NCBI RefSeq assembly: GCF_009193265.1
Contig: NZ_VZZZ01000003.1
Location: 372,001 to 436,000, forward strand
Source of the DNA: Marinobacter changyiensis
Lineage (GTDB): Bacteria > Pseudomonadota > Gammaproteobacteria > Pseudomonadales > Oleiphilaceae
Reading direction: 5' to 3'
DNA length: 64,000 nt
The notes under the pieces are model-generated. The model saw nothing but the letters and a program-made list of their open reading frames with translations, did not search any database and had not been told where the DNA came from. Each line of letters begins with the position of its first letter. Positions within the stretch are counted from its first letter, which is position 1. Of the stretch, positions 30,182 to 39,556 are shown one piece after another. Both the position numbers and the translations under genes were made by a program.

Positions 30182-32134
30182 ATGCCCCCAACGCAACAGC
30201 CTGAACTGTCCGCCACACATCGGATTGCACGCGCCTATCGATTTCCGCTTTCCGCCCTTTACGTTACCGTTGTCGCGACGATCGCACTGTTTATTCTGTT
30301 GCTCTCTTTTTCGGTCCAGGCGAACTGGCTGACGTCTGACCCGAACGATGGCTTCTTGCCTGTGGATGAAGCCTTGCCGTTCGATTTCACTATCGGCAAC
30401 AACGGCGTCGTGTTGTCCTGGGACATTGCCCCTGAGCACTATCTCTATAAAGAAAGGGTTTCAGTTCGTTCCGAGACTGAGGGCGTTGTACTGGGTCCAC
30501 CAGTGTTTTCAGCAGCAGGCACGGAAACCGAAGACGAGTTCTTCGGCAAGGTAACCGTGCTCTATGATCCGGTAGACGCACAGGTTGCGGTGACCTTGCC
30601 CGATGGTGTTCGCGAGGCGCAGTTGAAGGTTACCTATCAGGGCTGCGCAAATGCCGGCTTATGTTACCCGCCCCAGACCCGGGATGTTTTTTATTATGCA
30701 GGTTCCGGGAACGCCGAGCCCACGGTCAGCACAGCGGCAGCCTCCCGCACCACCAACATCACCTTACCAGCACCATCAGCTCCTTCTGATACCCGCTCCG
30801 CCAGCGGCCTTGCCGGCTTTCTGGCCCAGCAATCCCTGGCGGTGGTGGCACTGGTGTTCCTGGCACTCGGACTCGGGCTGACATTCACGCCTTGTGTATT
30901 GCCAATGGTGCCGATTATTTCCGCACTGGTCTCAAGCCGAAATACCCAAACAACCGCTCATGCGCTGCTACTTGCCTTCAGCTATGTGCTGGGTATGGCC
31001 CTGACTTATGCTGCGGCAGGGGTGATCACCGGTCTGCTTGGCGCAAGCTTTAACCTGCAGGCGCAATTACAGTCGCCCTGGGTGCTCGCGACCTTTGCCA
31101 CCCTGTTCGTACTGTTCTCCTTAGCCATGTTCAACGTCTTTGACCTGCAGTTACCCCGTTTTCTGCGGGACCGGCTGAACGAGGCCAGCAGCAACCTGAC
31201 CGGTGGACGAGTCGCCAGCACCTTCCTGATTGGTGCCGTGTCTGCCCTGGTGGTCTCGCCCTGCGTGTCGGCTCCACTGGCTGGCAGTCTTCTGTATATC
31301 AGCACCACCCAGGATGCGGTCGCAGGTGGCATCGCCCTGTTTGCGCTGGGCCTGGGGATGGGCATTCCCCTGATTCTGGTCGCCGTGGGAGGCAGGAAAT
31401 TCCTGCCGGCTTCCGGCCCCTGGATGAATGTGGTGAAAGCCTTCTACGGTGTGATGTTGCTGGCTGTCGCGATCTGGTTGATCGAACGCATGGTGCCGGG
31501 CTGGATTGCCCTGACGCTTTGGGGGTTATTGGCCGCCATCACCGGCGTCCAGCTCGGCGCATTTGATGCCGCAAAGCCGGGCTGGCAACGCACCTGGAAA
31601 GGTCTGGGCATGGTTGTTTTCGTCTATGGCCTGGCCCTGCTGGCTGGCGCGATTTCCGGCGCGAATGACCCGATGCGCCCGCTCGCTCCTTATCTGGTGA
31701 ACCAGAGCTCTGCCGGGGCCGGCCAGGTGGTCCACGCCGACTTCACCCGACTGGAAAGCCCGCAGGATGTTCGAAGGGAGCTCGAAAATGCTGCCGCAGC
31801 TGGTCGACCTGTCATGCTGGATTTCTACGCTGACTGGTGTATCAGCTGCAAGATAATGGAAAGGAATGTCTTCAGCGATCCGACCGTGATCGGTGCACTT
31901 GGTCCGATCACACTGCTGCAAATTGATCTGACAGACAATACACTGGAGCAGCAGCAGTTTCTTGATGAGCTGGGACTGTTCGGCCCGCCCGCTATTCTGT
32001 TTTATCAGCCCGGCGGCAAAGAGGCTCAGAACCTCAGAGTACTCGGCGAAATGGATCGCGATGAGTTTCTCGACCACCTCGGTGGCGCCAGCAGATATCT
32101 GCAGAGCAGCACGATTGCTAACCCCGCCGGATAA
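30182..32134 (+). CDS. dsbD: Thiol:disulfide interchange protein DsbD
   Basis: Moves reducing power from cytoplasmic thioredoxin across the inner membrane to periplasmic partners, including cytochrome c maturation proteins. The 650-aa protein has a signal/anchor at about residues 21-42, a DsbD-alpha domain with the cysteine pair in YQGCANAGLCYPP, an eight-segment membrane core with FTPCVLPMVPI and SPCVSAPLAG cysteines, and a C-terminal thioredoxin domain with CISC at 553-556 (ADWCISCKIME). It overlaps tusA convergently by 17 bp. Confidence 0.96.
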   Translation: MPPTQQPELSATHRIARAYRFPLSALYVTVVATIALFILLLSFSVQANWLTSDPNDGFLPVDEALPFDFTIGNNGVVLSWDIAPEHYLYKERVSVRSETEGVVLGPPVFSAAGTETEDEFFGKVTVLYDPVDAQVAVTLPDGVREAQLKVTYQGCANAGLCYPPQTRDVFYYAGSGNAEPTVSTAAASRTTNITLPAPSAPSDTRSASGLAGFLAQQSLAVVALVFLALGLGLTFTPCVLPMVPIISALVSSRNTQTTAHALLLAFSYVLGMALTYAAAGVITGLLGASFNLQAQLQSPWVLATFATLFVLFSLAMFNVFDLQLPRFLRDRLNEASSNLTGGRVASTFLIGAVSALVVSPCVSAPLAGSLLYISTTQDAVAGGIALFALGLGMGIPLILVAVGGRKFLPASGPWMNVVKAFYGVMLLAVAIWLIERMVPGWIALTLWGLLAAITGVQLGAFDAAKPGWQRTWKGLGMVVFVYGLALLAGAISGANDPMRPLAPYLVNQSSAGAGQVVHADFTRLESPQDVRRELENAAAAGRPVMLDFYADWCISCKIMERNVFSDPTVIGALGPITLLQIDLTDNTLEQQQFLDELGLFGPPAILFYQPGGKEAQNLRVLGEMDRDEFLDHLGGASRYLQSSTIANPAG

Positions 32135-32354
32135 AGAAAATAAACTCCTCTCCGCTGTGGGTTTCCAGCATCAGCTCATGGTTCAGAAACTGGCAGAAAC
32201 GCGGCACGTCACGAGTAGTGGAAGGATCCGTCGCGACGATTTTCAATATGCCACCCTCGACCAGTTCGGACATTTTTCCGTGCAACAACATTACCGGCTC
32301 CGGGCACATCAGGCCGCGGGCATCCAGCTCAAGATCGAAGTCAGGTTCGTCCAA
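32118..32354 (-). CDS. tusA: Sulfurtransferase TusA
   Basis: Small sulfur carrier that relays persulfide from IscS towards MnmA for tRNA thiolation. 78 aa from a TTG at 32354 preceded by GGAG at spacing 7; E. coli TusA has 81 aa. The active-site motif is LMCPEPVMLL, followed by TDPSTTRDVPRFCQFLNHEL as in E. coli. A longer reading from an ATG at 32429 adds 25 residues with no conservation. mnmA, the pathway end user, is at 13578-14771. Confidence 0.92.
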   Translation of the reverse strand: MDEPDFDLELDARGLMCPEPVMLLHGKMSELVEGGILKIVATDPSTTRDVPRFCQFLNHELMLETHSGEEFIFFIRRG

Positions 32355-32460
32355 AAGATCACTCCTGCAGTTGGGGAAACAAGAACCACATGCTAAATTA
32401 TTGTTTATAACTATCAAATATAGAACCACAAAATCAGTCTAGCGCGAAACGAGGTACTAC

Positions 32461-32745
32461 ATGATCCGGGTTTTGATTGAACGTCACATTGCCGAGTCCC
32501 TGGAATCCGCCTATGAAGAATGCTCCAGATCCGTTCTTCGGCAAGCCATCAGCGCCCCTGGCTTTGTCTCAGGTGAAACTCTGGTCGATGCTAACGATCC
32601 TAACCATCGACTGACCCTGTGCAACTGGCGCTCTACCACCGACTGGCATCGATGGTACCACTCCGAAGAACGCAAGGAGCTGATGACTCAGCTGATGCCG
32701 ATGATGGATCAGGATGAGAAGATCACGGTACTGAAACAAAGCTGA
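32461..32745 (+). CDS. Antibiotic biosynthesis monooxygenase (ABM) domain protein
   Basis: 94-aa single ferredoxin-like ABM domain: RVLIERHIAES, then SAPGFVSGETL, CNWRSTTDWHRWYHSEERKEL. Members range from small monooxygenases to structural or signalling proteins, so function is not assigned. It has an independent start 32 bases after the tusA ATG alternative and converges with rlmM; the two stop codons are directly adjacent. Confidence 0.85.
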   Translation: MIRVLIERHIAESLESAYEECSRSVLRQAISAPGFVSGETLVDANDPNHRLTLCNWRSTTDWHRWYHSEERKELMTQLMPMMDQDEKITVLKQS

Positions 32746-33822
32746 CTAATCCAGACGTTCAATAAAGCAGGTAATCTCTTCCCGGTCATGGTAAAGGTGC
32801 CGGGCTTGCAGCCGATACTGAATACCGGCTTCAGACAGCCCCTCGGTAATAATCTGCCGGCACAGAAGCCACTCCTCATACCGCTTTTTCATTGGCAGTT
32901 TGAGGTTGAACACGCTGTAACGACACAGGCGGTCGGCAAACCAGTCAACGGCCAGTCGGGCGGTTTTCCGAGGCTGATCAACAATATCGCACACCATCCA
33001 GTCAACCGAGCGATGGGGCCGCCATCGAAAACCATCGGCTTCAATATGCTCTACATGACCGCTGGCCATCAGATCGGGCTCCATCGGGCCGTTATCAATA
33101 GCCGTCACCAGCATGCCGTACTTGACCAGTTGCCAGGTCCAGCCACCCGGTGCCGCACCCAGATCCACCGCTTTTTTGCCACCGCCCAGCAAATCGAGGG
33201 TGCGTTCTGCGGGAATAAAGACTTTCCACGCTTCTTCCAGTTTCATTGCAGACCGGCTCGGCGCGGCCGATGGCACCCGAAGGCGAGGGATGCCGCCGGG
33301 GAAAGGTGATCGGTTACCGGCATGACTGATTCCGAGTAAGGCGGAGGAGAAATCCGGCAGATAAATTTCGAGACGGTTGTGATCAGGGTTCGCGGAGGGC
33401 TCTCCTAACAGCCCTGCCCCCCGCAAGCCTTTGGACAGAGGCGCCGTCCACTTACGGGCAAAATTGCCCAGATCATGGTCTGCATTCTCCTCAGGAATCC
33501 GGGTTTCAACGCGACTACAGCCAGCTAATCGGGAGCGAACATCACGCAACCCATGAATAATTGCCCCGACACGATCGGACTCAGGAAGGCCGACCTCGGT
33601 AAGTAACTCGAACCAGTCGCGACAGAAGACCAGATGCTCCAACGGCAGAAGATTCATCAGCTCCGCCGCACTTTCCCCGCCACTCAGGGTAAAACGGATA
33701 CTTCCACCCCCCGGCTGGGGCTGGAAGTAGCCAAAAATACCCGACAACGCTGCCATATCGGTAAGTTCCCGACCTACCTCGGATTCAAAACCCGGGCGGC
33801 AGAACACAATAATCTGATCCAT
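32746..33822 (-). CDS. rlmM: 23S rRNA (cytidine-2'-O)-methyltransferase RlmM
   Basis: Methylates C2498 of 23S rRNA. 358 aa from the ATG at 33822 (MDQIIVFCRPGFESEVG); E. coli RlmM has 366. An N-terminal THUMP-like region is followed by an RrmJ-type domain with the SAM-binding DLGAAPGGWTWQLV, the K-D-K-E type catalytic residues (Asp in CDIVDQPRK; Lys in FNLKLPMKKRYEEW) and a C-terminal RLQARHLYHDREE. Upstream in-frame residues are not conserved. Confidence 0.95.
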   Translation of the reverse strand: MDQIIVFCRPGFESEVGRELTDMAALSGIFGYFQPQPGGGSIRFTLSGGESAAELMNLLPLEHLVFCRDWFELLTEVGLPESDRVGAIIHGLRDVRSRLAGCSRVETRIPEENADHDLGNFARKWTAPLSKGLRGAGLLGEPSANPDHNRLEIYLPDFSSALLGISHAGNRSPFPGGIPRLRVPSAAPSRSAMKLEEAWKVFIPAERTLDLLGGGKKAVDLGAAPGGWTWQLVKYGMLVTAIDNGPMEPDLMASGHVEHIEADGFRWRPHRSVDWMVCDIVDQPRKTARLAVDWFADRLCRYSVFNLKLPMKKRYEEWLLCRQIITEGLSEAGIQYRLQARHLYHDREEITCFIERLD

Positions 33823-33958
33823 AAAACACCTGATCGAGAAGTTAACACTGTTTGACAGCCTGACGGCCAATATTTGTCCTGGCTGCTGACGTCTTTGACC
33901 AGGATAAGAGTTGTTCTGCTGATACTGGCCTTTACGCTGCCCTACGGAAACCTGAATG

Positions 33959-34633
33959 TCACAACCTATGGCCCATCATGAAGCGACCGGCCTCTCCTGC
34001 CGCTTTGGTAATCAGCGCTTGTTGCGTCGTCCCCAGGCTGCGCAGCGGTTTAAAGTCGTGATCCCCACCCTCAAGCCAGTGAAGCTCAGCATGCAAAGTG
34101 ACATTCTGACACGCCATGACTTCCTCGCGTTTCCCAAAGGGGTCGCGACTGCCTTGCAGCACACATAAGGGACGATTCAGATTTGGAAAATGCTCTGTTC
34201 GCCATTTGTCCGGCCTGCCGGGAGGATGAAATGGATAGCCGAAGCACACTGCACCAGAAACGCTGGCCTCAAGGGCCTCCGAAGCAATCACCAGGCTCGC
34301 AACGCGACCTCCCATCGACTTCCCCCCGATGAAAAGTGGTCGTTCCGGGCCGATCATCTCTCTGACACGCCTGATCTCATCAACAAAAAATGACTGCAGC
34401 TTAAGCGCTGACCCCGGCGGTCGCTTGCGGCCATCCTCCCGGCGCGCCTTCATATAAGGAAACTCAAAACGGATCACGGTCAGACCATGGGAAGCAAGCG
34501 CAAACGACAGACTGTTCATATAAGGGGAGTCTGACGGAGCACCCGCACCATGAGCGAGTAAAATTACCGACTTTCCACTTCCTTCTGTCGTCAAGTCGAG
34601 GTATTTCACAGGTGCTCCAACAGCAACTATCAT
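33959..34633 (-). CDS. Alpha/beta hydrolase, KANL3/Tex30-like
   Basis: 224-aa small alpha/beta hydrolase. The N-terminal strand leads into LLAHGAGAPSDSPYM (oxyanion loop); the nucleophile elbow is GGKSMGGR, and the acid/base residues are likely Asp in LQGSRDPFG and His in GGDHDF. Members of this family are widespread in proteobacteria without a defined substrate. It is divergent from the cco operon. Confidence 0.85.
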   Translation of the reverse strand: MIVAVGAPVKYLDLTTEGSGKSVILLAHGAGAPSDSPYMNSLSFALASHGLTVIRFEFPYMKARREDGRKRPPGSALKLQSFFVDEIRRVREMIGPERPLFIGGKSMGGRVASLVIASEALEASVSGAVCFGYPFHPPGRPDKWRTEHFPNLNRPLCVLQGSRDPFGKREEVMACQNVTLHAELHWLEGGDHDFKPLRSLGTTQQALITKAAGEAGRFMMGHRL

Positions 34634-34750
34634 AGATTGAACGGGTCAGGCTAACCTACTGATCCCAAATGCGCTAAACAAGGTTGTAAAAACAGCTATT
34701 TCAAACATCGGTAAAATCACCCATGTTGCTGATTTGAGCGGCATAGTGAC

Positions 34751-34764
34751 TTGATCTGAGTCAT
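34751..34764 (+). promoter_or_regulatory. Anr/FNR-like binding site upstream of ccoN
   Basis: TTGATCTGAGTCAT matches the Anr/FNR consensus TTGAT-N4-RTCAA with one mismatch at the last base. It lies 70 bp before the ccoN ATG. cbb3 oxidase operons are classically activated by Anr/FNR at low oxygen, so an activating role is likely. The site is close enough for class II activation with a short leader. Confidence 0.7.
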
Positions 34765-34833
34765 TGCAAACAATATTCGGATTCTCCATACTTGCGCCCG
34801 AATCTTTCCCACCCTGAACTCACTGGTAAGACT

Positions 34834-36264
34834 ATGAGCACAGTAAATTCAAACCTGACATACAACTACAAGGTGGTAAGGCAATTTACCATCATGACGG
34901 TGGTATGGGGCATTATCGGAATGAGCCTCGGCGTGCTGATTGCAGCGCAGCTTGTCTGGCCGGCAGCCAACCTTGATTTTGCCTTTACTCATTTCGGTCG
35001 TCTCCGACCGCTACATACTAACGCCGTGATTTTTGGCTTTGGTGGCAGTGCATTGTTTGCTACGTCTTACTATGTGGTGCAGCGTACCTGCCAGGCACGA
35101 CTGTTTTCAGACGGTCTCGCCGCAGCAACCTTCTGGGGCTGGCAACTGGTGCTGGTATCGGCGGCAATCACCTTGCCGTTAGGCTACACCTCCACGAAAG
35201 AATATGCCGAGCTGGAGTGGCCCATTGATATTCTCATTACCCTGGTCTGGGTGACCTACGCGGTGGTGTTTTTCGGTACCATTACCAAGCGTAAAACCCC
35301 GCATATTTATGTGGCAAACTGGTTCTATGGGGCCTTTATTCTGACGGTTGCTGTATTGCATATTGGCAACAGCCTTGCCCTGCCTGTGTCAGCGTTCAAG
35401 TCGTACTCTGTCTACAGTGGTGTCACCGACGCCATGATTCAGTGGTGGTACGGCCATAATGCGGTTGGTTTCTTCCTGACCGCCGGCTTCCTGGGCATGA
35501 TGTATTATTTTGTGCCCAAGCAGGCTGGACGGCCGGTTTATTCCTATCGTCTGTCCATCGTTCATTTCTGGGCGCTGATCGCTACTTATGTCTGGGCCGG
35601 TGGCCACCACCTGCATTATAGCGCTCTGCCAGACTGGGCCCAGACCGTTGGCATGGTCATGTCGCTGATTCTTCTGGCACCCTCCTGGGGCGGCATGATC
35701 AACGGCATGATGACCCTGTCCGGGGCCTGGCACAAACTGCGCACCGACCCGATCCTGCGGTTTCTGGTGGTCTCATTGTCCTTTTATGGCATGTCGACGT
35801 TTGAAGGTCCGATGATGGCGATCAAAACCGTCAACGCTCTGTCCCACAATACTGACTGGACAATCGGCCATGTGCACTCAGGTGCCCTGGGCTGGGTCGC
35901 AATGATTACCATTGGTGCCGTCTATCATCTGGTGCCAAAGCTATGGGGTATTCAGGCGATGTACAGCACGCCGCTGATCAACCTTCACTTCTGGCTGGCA
36001 ACGGTTGGGACCGTACTTTACATCGTCGCGATGTGGGTAAACGGCATTATGCAAGGCCTCATGTGGCGTGCGATTAACGATGACGGCACCCTCACCTACA
36101 GTTTTGTAGAAGCCCTTGAAGCCTCCACACCGGGATACTTTGTGCGGTTCCTGGGTGGCGTGATTTTCCTCTTCGGTATGCTGGTTATGGCTTATAACGT
36201 TCGCATGACCATCCGCCAGAAAGATGCCGTTGCGCTGGATAACCAAGCAGTTCAACCGGCCTGA
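34834..36264 (+). CDS. ccoN: cbb3-type cytochrome c oxidase subunit I
   Basis: Catalytic subunit with heme b, heme b3 and CuB. 476 aa from the ATG at 34834 ([18 protein letters not shown]). About 12 membrane segments. Metal ligand motifs are visible: the first-helix His in [26 protein letters not shown] with the CuB His, [15 protein letters not shown] and [11 protein letters not shown]. The upstream in-frame extension to 34792 overlaps the leader and lacks a ribosome site. Genes ccoO, ccoQ and ccoP follow in order. Confidence 0.97.
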   Translation: MSTVNSNLTYNYKVVRQFTIMTVVWGIIGMSLGVLIAAQLVWPAANLDFAFTHFGRLRPLHTNAVIFGFGGSALFATSYYVVQRTCQARLFSDGLAAATFWGWQLVLVSAAITLPLGYTSTKEYAELEWPIDILITLVWVTYAVVFFGTITKRKTPHIYVANWFYGAFILTVAVLHIGNSLALPVSAFKSYSVYSGVTDAMIQWWYGHNAVGFFLTAGFLGMMYYFVPKQAGRPVYSYRLSIVHFWALIATYVWAGGHHLHYSALPDWAQTVGMVMSLILLAPSWGGMINGMMTLSGAWHKLRTDPILRFLVVSLSFYGMSTFEGPMMAIKTVNALSHNTDWTIGHVHSGALGWVAMITIGAVYHLVPKLWGIQAMYSTPLINLHFWLATVGTVLYIVAMWVNGIMQGLMWRAINDDGTLTYSFVEALEASTPGYFVRFLGGVIFLFGMLVMAYNVRMTIRQKDAVALDNQAVQPA

Positions 36265-36278
36265 TAGAGAGAGCAGAG

Positions 36279-36887
36279 ATGAAACACGAAACTATTGAGA
36301 AGAATATCGGGCTCATGGCGGTGCTTATTATTCTGGTTATCAGTGGTGGTTTCCTGGCTGAGATTGTGCCGCTTTTCTTCCAGAAAAGCGTCAACGAGCC
36401 GGTAGCGGGACTTGAGCCGCTCACTCCGCTGGAGCTTGAGGGCCGGGATATCTATATCCGTGAAGGTTGCCATGTGTGCCATACCCAGATGATTCGACCT
36501 TTCCGGGCCGAAACCGAACGCTACGGCCACTACTCTGTTGCGGGAGAGTCAGTCTATGAACATCCGTTCCTGTGGGGCTCCAAGCGCACCGGTCCTGACC
36601 TGGCGAGGGTAGGTGAACGGTATTCTGACTCCTGGCACCGCATGCACCTTTATGATCCCCGCAGCGTGGTGCCGGAATCCAACATGCCTGGTTTCCCCTG
36701 GTTGTTCGACAACAAGGTTGACCACACCGACACTGCCGCAAAACTGAAGGTTTTCCAGCGCCTGGGCGTGCCTTATACGGACGAAGACGTGGCAGGCGCA
36801 ATCGAAGCCGTCAAGGGCAAGTATGAAATCGAAGCATTGGTCGCATACCTGCAACAGCTCGGCACAGTGATTTCAACGAAGCGGTGA
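36279..36887 (+). CDS. ccoO: cbb3-type cytochrome c oxidase subunit II
   Basis: 202-aa membrane-anchored monoheme cytochrome c. A single N-terminal membrane segment (about residues 12-33) is followed by the heme site GCHVCHTQM near residue 64 and later by [11 protein letters not shown] with the axial Met. It electronically links ccoP to ccoN. It starts 15 bp after ccoN. Confidence 0.97.
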   Translation: MKHETIEKNIGLMAVLIILVISGGFLAEIVPLFFQKSVNEPVAGLEPLTPLELEGRDIYIREGCHVCHTQMIRPFRAETERYGHYSVAGESVYEHPFLWGSKRTGPDLARVGERYSDSWHRMHLYDPRSVVPESNMPGFPWLFDNKVDHTDTAAKLKVFQRLGVPYTDEDVAGAIEAVKGKYEIEALVAYLQQLGTVISTKR

Positions 36888-36892
36888 TTCCT

Positions 36893-37078
36893 ATGGATAT
36901 TAACGATCTACGTGGAATACAGACACTTCTGGTCATGATCGCCTTTTTCGGTATCGTCTGGTGGGCCTACAGCTCCCATCGCAAAAAATCGAATGATGAA
37001 GCTGCAAACCTTCCATTCGACGATGACGAAATCGATCAGCGTACCCGGGAACAGGACAAGACGGAGAAAAAGCAATGA
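36893..37078 (+). CDS. ccoQ: cbb3-type cytochrome oxidase subunit CcoQ
   Basis: 61-aa single-pass protein that stabilises the cbb3 complex. Residues about 6-24 are hydrophobic (TLLVMIAFFGIVWWAYS), followed by a charged tail. The ATG at 36893 gives the usual N-terminus; a GTG at 36884 overlapping the ccoO stop is possible. It overlaps ccoP by 4 bp. Confidence 0.93.
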   Translation: MDINDLRGIQTLLVMIAFFGIVWWAYSSHRKKSNDEAANLPFDDDEIDQRTREQDKTEKKQ

Positions 37079-37965
37079 GTACCTTCTGGAGCCTCTGGAT
37101 CACTGTGATCACTCTGGGTACCATTTTTGCCTGCTGGTGGTTGCTCTGGGCAACACGAAAAGGCCAGAGTACAGACCAGGAGACTGACCGGACCACCGGC
37201 CACTCTTTTGATGGTATTGAAGAACTTGATAATCCACTGCCTAAATGGTGGTTCTATCTGTTCATTGGCAGCTGTGTTTTCTCACTTGGTTACCTGGCGC
37301 TCTATCCGGGGCTGGGCAACTTTGAAGGATTTCTTGGCTGGTCTCAGCATTCCCAGTGGGAAAATGAAGTGCAACAGGCCGATGCCAAATACAGCGAGAT
37401 CTACGCCGAGTTTGGTAGCGTGCCGGTAGCAAAGCTCGCCGACAACGGAAGAGCCATGCAGATGGGTCAGCGGCTGTTCGCCAATAATTGTGCAGTCTGC
37501 CATGGCTCGGCAGCGCGGGGCGCCATCGGCTTCCCCAACCTGACCGACGATGCCTGGTTATATGGCGGTGAACCAGAAGATATCCTTCACACCCTCAATA
37601 ACGGGCGGCAAGGCAACATGCCGGCGAAAGGCTTCATGCCCAACATGACCTCGGTACAGGTAGACCAGGTGGTCAACTACGTTCTGAGTTTTAGTGGTCG
37701 TGAAAAAGACAAGGCAGCCGCTGAGGCAGGCAAAGAAGTTTATGCTCAGGGATGTGCCGGTTGCCATGGGCCTGAAGCAAAAGGCAACCCGGATCTGGGT
37801 GCCCCCAATCTGACAGACGACGCCTGGCTGTATGGCAGCACCTATGACTGGATAGAGGAAACAGTGCTCTACGGTCGGCAAAACAACATGCCGAAGCAAA
37901 GCGATCGCCTAAGCAGTGATCAGATTCAGATTCTAGCTGCATACGTCTTCAGCTTGTCGAATTGA
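37075..37965 (+). CDS. ccoP: cbb3-type cytochrome c oxidase subunit III
   Basis: 296-aa diheme cytochrome c that accepts electrons for the oxidase. Two membrane segments (about residues 5-22 and 55-76) are followed by two cytochrome domains, with heme motifs NCAVCHGS (about 138) and GCAGCHGP (about 226). The two domains share the repeated NLTDDAWLYGG/S block, so they are an internal duplication. Last structural gene of the operon. Confidence 0.97.
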   Translation: MSTFWSLWITVITLGTIFACWWLLWATRKGQSTDQETDRTTGHSFDGIEELDNPLPKWWFYLFIGSCVFSLGYLALYPGLGNFEGFLGWSQHSQWENEVQQADAKYSEIYAEFGSVPVAKLADNGRAMQMGQRLFANNCAVCHGSAARGAIGFPNLTDDAWLYGGEPEDILHTLNNGRQGNMPAKGFMPNMTSVQVDQVVNYVLSFSGREKDKAAAEAGKEVYAQGCAGCHGPEAKGNPDLGAPNLTDDAWLYGSTYDWIEETVLYGRQNNMPKQSDRLSSDQIQILAAYVFSLSN

Positions 37966-37969
37966 TCGA

Positions 37970-37998
37970 GGCGAGCCACTTCGGTGAAGTGGCTCGCC
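37970..37998 (+). terminator. Hairpin after ccoP
   Basis: GGCGAGCCACTTC (37970-37982) pairs perfectly with GAAGTGGCTCGCC (37986-37998) around a 3-nt loop. It starts 4 bases after the ccoP stop. TCTTTTG follows, but the T-run is broken, so termination may be partial and could give more structural than assembly transcript. Confidence 0.6.
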
Positions 37999-37999
37999 C

Positions 38000-38049
38000 A
38001 GTCTTTTGAAGCCTGGGGCCGCCGTTAAGGACCCAGGCTTGAAAAGACT
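38000..38049 (+). terminator. Second long hairpin before ccoG
   Basis: The arms 38000-38017 and 38032-38049 form an 18-bp stem with one mismatch and a 14-nt loop; the 3' arm ends AAAAGACTTTT. It lies directly after the ccoP hairpin and 21 bases before the ccoG ATG, overlapping its leader. Confidence 0.5.
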
Positions 38050-38070
38050 TTTCCCGGGAGGGAGGTACAA

Positions 38071-39504
38071 ATGAGCAGTCATATTCCGGTCAAACAAATT
38101 GATCCCGCGACTGACGCCTCCAACAAGAACAACAAGATCGAGACGGTAGAACTTTACGCCAGCCGCAAGAAAATATACGTAAAGGAAGTCCACGGACTGT
38201 TCCAGAAGATTCGCACGGTGAGTCTCTGGGCACTCATGGGCATGTATTTCCTTTTTTGCTGGGTCTCCATAGACAGCCAGCCGTTAATCTACTTTGATTT
38301 GCCAGGACGGGAATTCCACCTGTTTGGTGCCACCTTCTTCCCAAAAGACTTCATTCTGTTGTCAGGCATGTTGATTATTTCAGCGTTCGGGCTGTTTTTT
38401 ATCACCACCCTGTTTGGCCGGGTCTGGTGCGGTTACACCTGCCCCCAAACGGTCTGGACTTTTATCTTTATGTGGGTGGAAGAGCGGATCGAAGGCAGCC
38501 GCAACCGGCGCATGAAGCTGGACAAATCCCCCCGCTCCACTGAGAAAGTGATCAAGAAAACCATGAAGCACGCGGTATGGCTGCTGATTGCTTTTGCAAC
38601 GGGACTTACCTTTGTCGGTTACTTTTACCCGGTGCGGGATCTGAGCATTGATCTGATCACCCTCAACGCTAACGGCTGGGCCTATTTCTGGGTCGGTTTT
38701 TTCACGGTCGCGACCTACATGAATGCCGGTTGGATGCGGGAGCAGGTCTGTCTTTACATGTGTCCCTATGCCCGTTTCCAGTCAGTCATGTTTGATCAGA
38801 ATACCCGCACCGTCTCCTACGACCCCAACCGGGGAGAACCCCGGGGTGGTCGCAAAAAAGGAGTCGATCCAGCGGAGGTGGGCCTGGGTGACTGCATTGA
38901 CTGTGGCCTGTGTGTGCAGGTCTGCCCTACCGGCATCGATATCCGTGATGGCCTTCAGTACGAGTGCATTGGTTGTGCCCTGTGTATTGATGCCTGCGAT
39001 GACGTCATGGAAAAAATGAATTATCCGAAGGGACTGATTCGTTACGCGGCCGAGAACGAACTCGAGGGTATGCCGTCCAGACTTTTGCGGCCGAGAACCT
39101 TTGGTTACGGCGCGTTGCTGGCACTGATGATAGGGGCCTTGGCTTTTACCATTATGACCCGGGTGCCAGCTCAGCTGGACGTGTTGCGGGATCGGGGTTC
39201 GTTGTTTCAATACAACGGCCGCGGGTTGGTGGAAAACTCTTACACCCTGAAAATAGCCAACCTGTCCGAAGTGCCCCAACACTTCAGCCTCAGTGTTGAG
39301 GGAATGGAGACCGCTAACATTGTGACCACGACGGACATAACCGTAAACAGTGGTGAAAACGTCTCCATTCCGACCGTAGTAGAAGTGGACCCGGAAGCCA
39401 TTACCGAGAGCAACACAGAGTTGACCTTCCGGATTGAATCGACGGCGGGCGAACCACTGGTCATTGAAACCGAAAGCCGCTTCGTGGGTCCAAACCCTCA
39501 GTAA
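38071..39504 (+). CDS. ccoG: Cytochrome c oxidase accessory protein CcoG
   Basis: 477-aa polyferredoxin membrane protein that reduces Cu(II) for cbb3 assembly. Several membrane segments (about residues 52-70, 102-122, 172-190, 206-222 and 353-372) surround WCGYTCPQTVW and two [4Fe-4S] clusters with DCIDCGLCVQVCPTGID and CIGCALCIDACD; an Ig-like C-terminal domain is periplasmic. A very strong GGGAGGGAGG ribosome site precedes the ATG. Confidence 0.97.
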   Translation: MSSHIPVKQIDPATDASNKNNKIETVELYASRKKIYVKEVHGLFQKIRTVSLWALMGMYFLFCWVSIDSQPLIYFDLPGREFHLFGATFFPKDFILLSGMLIISAFGLFFITTLFGRVWCGYTCPQTVWTFIFMWVEERIEGSRNRRMKLDKSPRSTEKVIKKTMKHAVWLLIAFATGLTFVGYFYPVRDLSIDLITLNANGWAYFWVGFFTVATYMNAGWMREQVCLYMCPYARFQSVMFDQNTRTVSYDPNRGEPRGGRKKGVDPAEVGLGDCIDCGLCVQVCPTGIDIRDGLQYECIGCALCIDACDDVMEKMNYPKGLIRYAAENELEGMPSRLLRPRTFGYGALLALMIGALAFTIMTRVPAQLDVLRDRGSLFQYNGRGLVENSYTLKIANLSEVPQHFSLSVEGMETANIVTTTDITVNSGENVSIPTVVEVDPEAITESNTELTFRIESTAGEPLVIETESRFVGPNPQ

Positions 39505-39556
39505 GAAAACAGAGAGGGCCTGCAAGTGACCTTATCAAGAAGGCGAAAGACGCATC

